Of a stretch of DNA of 41,180 nucleotides, positions 38,937-41,180 are shown one piece after another. The first letter of the stretch is position 1; every line of letters begins with the position of its first letter. Position numbers and translations under genes: made by a program. The stretch comes from UBA3103 sp002365855 (lineage in GTDB: Bacteria; Bacillota; Desulfotomaculia; Desulfotomaculales; Pelotomaculaceae): the NCBI GenBank assembly GCA_030627625.1, contig DAOURR010000013.1, forward strand, positions 1 to 41,180. Direction: 5' to 3'. The notes beneath the pieces were generated by a model. The model was not told the DNA's origin. It saw nothing but the letters and a program-made list of their open reading frames with translations, and ran no database searches.

Positions 38937-39793
38937 TATCCGATCATCCTCCTTTTTAACAGGCTGAATAAAAGATTGATAAATAATATGAATAAGAACA
39001 AGATAACGCCTGTGGCAATCAAAGCTCCACGATGCAGATCAGCTGCGTACCCCATTTCCAAAACTATGTTGGCAGTCATGGTCCGGACCCCCTTCAAGAT
39101 GCCGGTCGGCATACTGGCCTGGTTACCCGCGACCATGATCACTGCCATAGTCTCACCGACCGCCCGTCCTATGCCAAGTACCACTCCGGCAAGAACGCCT
39201 GATTTGGCTGCCGGCAATACAACGGCAAATATGGATTGCTCATGAGTTGCCCCCAGGGCCAGAGCCCCCTCGTAGTATTGATTTGGCACTGACCGCAGGG
39301 CTGCCTCGCTAACGCCGATGATGGTAGGAAGAATCATAATGCCCAATAGAATCGAGGCAGTTAATATGCTGTTTCCATTGCCTCCAAACATGTTTCGGAC
39401 CAGGGGGACCAGGATTACAAGGCCGAAGAAGCCGTACACGACAGAAGGTATTCCCGCCAGCAGTTCCACGCTTGGCTTTAAAAATTTGTACAGTGTGTTG
39501 GTGCAGTAGTATGCCATAAAGATTGCGGTCAGCAAGCCGATGGGTACTCCAAATAGAATAGCCCCAGCAGTGACGCCTATACTGCCGACAATCATCGGCA
39601 GTATTCCATAGGAAGCAGGGATATCCCCTGGCGACCATTTCCGGCCAAACAAAAAGTTTGTGGCTCCGATTTCATTCATAGCAGGGATCCCATTGGCAAA
39701 GAGAAAAACACAGATCAGCAAAACGGCAAATACCGCAGTCAAAGCTGCGGTCAGGAACACGTACTTCATTAATATTTCTCGCAAGTGGTTCAT
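38936..39793 (-). CDS. pstC: Phosphate ABC transporter permease PstC
   Basis: The second Pst permease, 285 residues, about six TM helices with a large first periplasmic loop (FLFGRKWSPGDIPASYGILP). AGIPSVVYGFFGL and the EAA loop RSVPNQYYEGALALGATHEQ match the family, as does GIGRAVGETMAVIMVAGN. The start is ATG 39793 with AAGGGT just before it. It is separated from pstS by 58 bases that hold a perfect hairpin (39806-39841). Confidence 0.97.
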   Translation of the reverse strand: MNHLREILMKYVFLTAALTAVFAVLLICVFLFANGIPAMNEIGATNFLFGRKWSPGDIPASYGILPMIVGSIGVTAGAILFGVPIGLLTAIFMAYYCTNTLYKFLKPSVELLAGIPSVVYGFFGLVILVPLVRNMFGGNGNSILTASILLGIMILPTIIGVSEAALRSVPNQYYEGALALGATHEQSIFAVVLPAAKSGVLAGVVLGIGRAVGETMAVIMVAGNQASMPTGILKGVRTMTANIVLEMGYAADLHRGALIATGVILFLFILFINLLFSLLKRRMIG

Positions 39794-39805
39794 ACCCTTA
39801 CCTAT

Positions 39806-39841
39806 TCCGAACAGACAGATGATTGCATCTGTCTGTTCGGA
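39806..39841 (-). other. Stable hairpin between pstS and pstC
   Basis: TCCGAACAGACAGATG, loop ATTG, CATCTGTCTGTTCGGA: a perfect 16-bp stem with no T run after it on the minus strand. It is therefore more likely to protect the pstS message from 3' decay, or to attenuate partially, than to end transcription. This fits the need for more binding protein than permease. Confidence 0.7.
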
Positions 39842-39851
39842 TCTTTCACCT

Positions 39852-40739
39852 TTATAAGGAATCCCAGGTTTTAGTTGCCCCTATATAGATATCTTTTACC
39901 TGCTCGCTTGTCAGGTCAGTTATGGGGTTCTCCTTGTTCACAATGACCGCGATACCGTCCATGGCAATTGTCAGTGGAGTCAGGATCTTAAGCTCACTGT
40001 CCTTGAGGGCGCGACTGGCCATGCCGATATCACAGGTACCGTCAATCGCAGCAGTCATGCCTGCGGTCGAGTCAATCGTTTGAATTTCAATATTCGCAGC
40101 GGGATTCACATGAAGATAGGCTTCTACAAGCTTCTCCATAATTGGCGATACGGAAGAGGATCCTACTATTACCAGCTTGCCTTCCGGTCTTGATCCAACG
40201 AAAGGAGCAGCTTTTTCATCGACAGCTATGTAGCCACCGGCTATAATTTTCTGTCCTTCCGCGCTCATCAGATAATTGATAAAGTCCTGGGCTATTGGAG
40301 AAGGTGACCCTTTTGTGGCTATATTGAAAGGCCTTGCTACCTTATAAGTTCCGTTTTTAATATTTTCCACATTGACTTTAACACCGTCGATGCTCACTGC
40401 TTTCACGTTATCATTTAGTGAGCCAAGCGAGATATAGCCTATGGCATAGGGATCTCCCGCTACGTTGGTCATCACCACGTCTGTTTTGTTAGCAATGACT
40501 GCCTCTGTGGTGGTATGGTCTGCTTTGTTCCCATCCTTATCTTTTTCTTCAACGCCCATGAGTTCGATGAAAGCTCCTCTAGTGCCGGAGCCTGCTTCAC
40601 GAGATACCACGGTAATCTCCCGTGTGGTATCAAAACCACTCCCGCTCCTGCTTCCGCAGCCCGCCAAGCCAAGCATCAGTACAACTCCCAGGATGCTGCT
40701 GATTACTATTTTTCGCATTTTTCTCTTCTTTTCCCCCAT
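39852..40739 (-). CDS. pstS: Phosphate-binding lipoprotein PstS, apparently circularly permuted
   Basis: The 295-residue solute receptor of the Pst importer. It has a lipoprotein signal with lipobox GLAGC (C28) and start ATG 40739 after AAGGAGG. The order of family motifs is reversed: SREAGSGTRGAF and GDPYAIGYISLGSL, which come in the second half of ordinary PstS, are at 46-57 and 96-108, while VIVGSSSVSPIMEKL, TCDIGMASRALKDSE and GIAVIVNKENPI, normally in the first half, are at 190-204, 235-249 and 262-273. The protein ends TWDSL, just where an ordinary PstS would continue into the REAGSGTR segment. Both lobes are complete, so this looks like a clean circular permutation, not a truncation. 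All phosphate-loop motifs are retained. Confidence 0.92.
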   Translation of the reverse strand: MGEKKRKMRKIVISSILGVVLMLGLAGCGSRSGSGFDTTREITVVSREAGSGTRGAFIELMGVEEKDKDGNKADHTTTEAVIANKTDVVMTNVAGDPYAIGYISLGSLNDNVKAVSIDGVKVNVENIKNGTYKVARPFNIATKGSPSPIAQDFINYLMSAEGQKIIAGGYIAVDEKAAPFVGSRPEGKLVIVGSSSVSPIMEKLVEAYLHVNPAANIEIQTIDSTAGMTAAIDGTCDIGMASRALKDSELKILTPLTIAMDGIAVIVNKENPITDLTSEQVKDIYIGATKTWDSL

Positions 40740-40783
40740 TTTTTCTCCTCCTTATAATGACTTAATAATCTTCTTATGGACAA

Positions 40784-40838
40784 ATCATATAGAGCGAATG
40801 TAAAACCTGTTATCACGGTATTGTTAAATCCATGTAAA
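40784..40838 (-). promoter_or_regulatory. PhoP box and promoter of the pst-pho operon
   Basis: On the minus strand TTTACA (40838-40833), five bases, TTAACA (40827-40822): two PhoP half-sites in the 11-base phase known from Bacillus. A further weak repeat (TTTTACA) lies near 40799-40805. TATGAT (40789-40784) is a good -10, and no real -35 is present at 17 bases (TAACAG), as expected for an activator-dependent promoter. The pstS start is 45 bases beyond the -10. Confidence 0.68.
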
Positions 40839-40998
40839 AAAAACTGGTTGTCAGATGTTTGTCAGAAATGGATGGTAAATCCACTCCCGTTTTGTTAGAT
40901 CGGCAAATCCTTTTAGCAGCCAAAGTTCAACGGCAGACAAAAGCGATTAAGCTACCATCCGATTCATAACCATAGCGATTTTTTATGGTTACAAAGTC

Positions 40999-41041
40999 AA
41001 AAAGCCGTAATTCCCTATACCACAAGGAACTACGGCTTTTT
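40999..41041. terminator. Bidirectional intrinsic terminator
   Basis: AAAAAGCCGTA and TTCC on the left pair with GGAA and TACGGCTTTTT on the right around an 11-base loop, giving T runs in both directions. It separates the pst operon promoter from whatever lies to the right of the window. 40839-40998 shows only an inverted repeat TAACCATA/TATGGTTA (about 40966-40990). Confidence 0.75.
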
Positions 41042-41101
41042 AACAACCCACAATGCAACCAAACAGGCAGAACAAATTCGCCCTAACGGGCGACTTAAAT
41101 T

Positions 41102-41142
41102 AACCGGGGATAGAATTCTATGGCCTGTCTCTATCCTCGGTT
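41102..41142. terminator. Hairpin near the right edge
   Basis: AACCGGGGATAGA pairs with TCTATCCTCGGTT (one G-T pair, 13-bp stem), followed by TCTCC on the plus strand. The T run is poor. A smaller hairpin CGCCC-TAAC-GGGCG precedes it (41078-41091). No gene is supported between 41042 and the window end. Confidence 0.4.
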
Positions 41143-41180
41143 TCTCCCGTATAAAGCATTTCTCTCCCACAATGTGGGCA

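Overview
The window looks like chromosome from an anaerobic, spore-forming member of the Firmicutes (Clostridia, probably Peptococcaceae or a close relative). The evidence is strong AGGAGG-type ribosome binding sites with many GTG/TTG starts, consensus sigma-A promoters, a Spo0E-like phosphatase, a GerMN-domain protein, tandem Spo0A boxes, copper-amine-oxidase-like domains, DUF134/DUF5320 genes and a B12-dependent ribonucleotide reductase. The genus is inferred, not proven. No rRNA, tRNA, CRISPR array or insertion sequence was seen.

Left part (1-9.1 kb): an OmpR-type two-component pair; a GT4 glycosyltransferase behind a terminator and two Spo0A boxes; an isocitrate lyase/PEP mutase family enzyme; a small frameshifted gene; a secreted copper-amine-oxidase-N/GerMN protein; then tetR, an ABC ATPase and a permease. 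Middle (9.1-22.2 kb): a MenA-like prenyltransferase and a substrate-binding lipoprotein whose promoter carries the same operator, in the same geometry, as tetR; proA; lemA-DUF2207; a remnant of a copper-amine-oxidase-like gene; an NSS transporter divergent from a class I aminotransferase; a SEC-C/YkgJ protein; a YtrA-type ABC operon with a perfect 16-bp-arm operator; and a CGGC-domain protein under a Fur box.

Right part (22.3-41.2 kb): nrdJ, interrupted by a 374-residue LAGLIDADG intein immediately before the conserved cysteine of its NPCGE motif; DUF5320 and DUF134 genes, the latter under a perfect consensus promoter with an operator; a D-amino acid aminotransferase; carB without carA; and then an arsenic/phosphate block. 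That block has arsR, a cysteine-rich tandem DUF2703 protein and a Spo0E-like gene on the plus strand, each preceded by a related ATCAAA-N4-TTTGAT site. On the minus strand, pstS-pstC-pstA-pstB-phoU-phoP-phoR-arsC form a compact operon behind a PhoP-type box. Phosphate uptake (which also admits arsenate), its regulator, an arsenate reductase and an arsenic-type repressor regulon therefore lie together. No arsenite efflux gene is in the window.

The most unusual items are the double DUF2703 protein with an internal ribosome binding site, the apparently circularly permuted PstS, the shared TetR regulon beside MenA, the intein position in nrdJ, and two families of short intergenic repeats.
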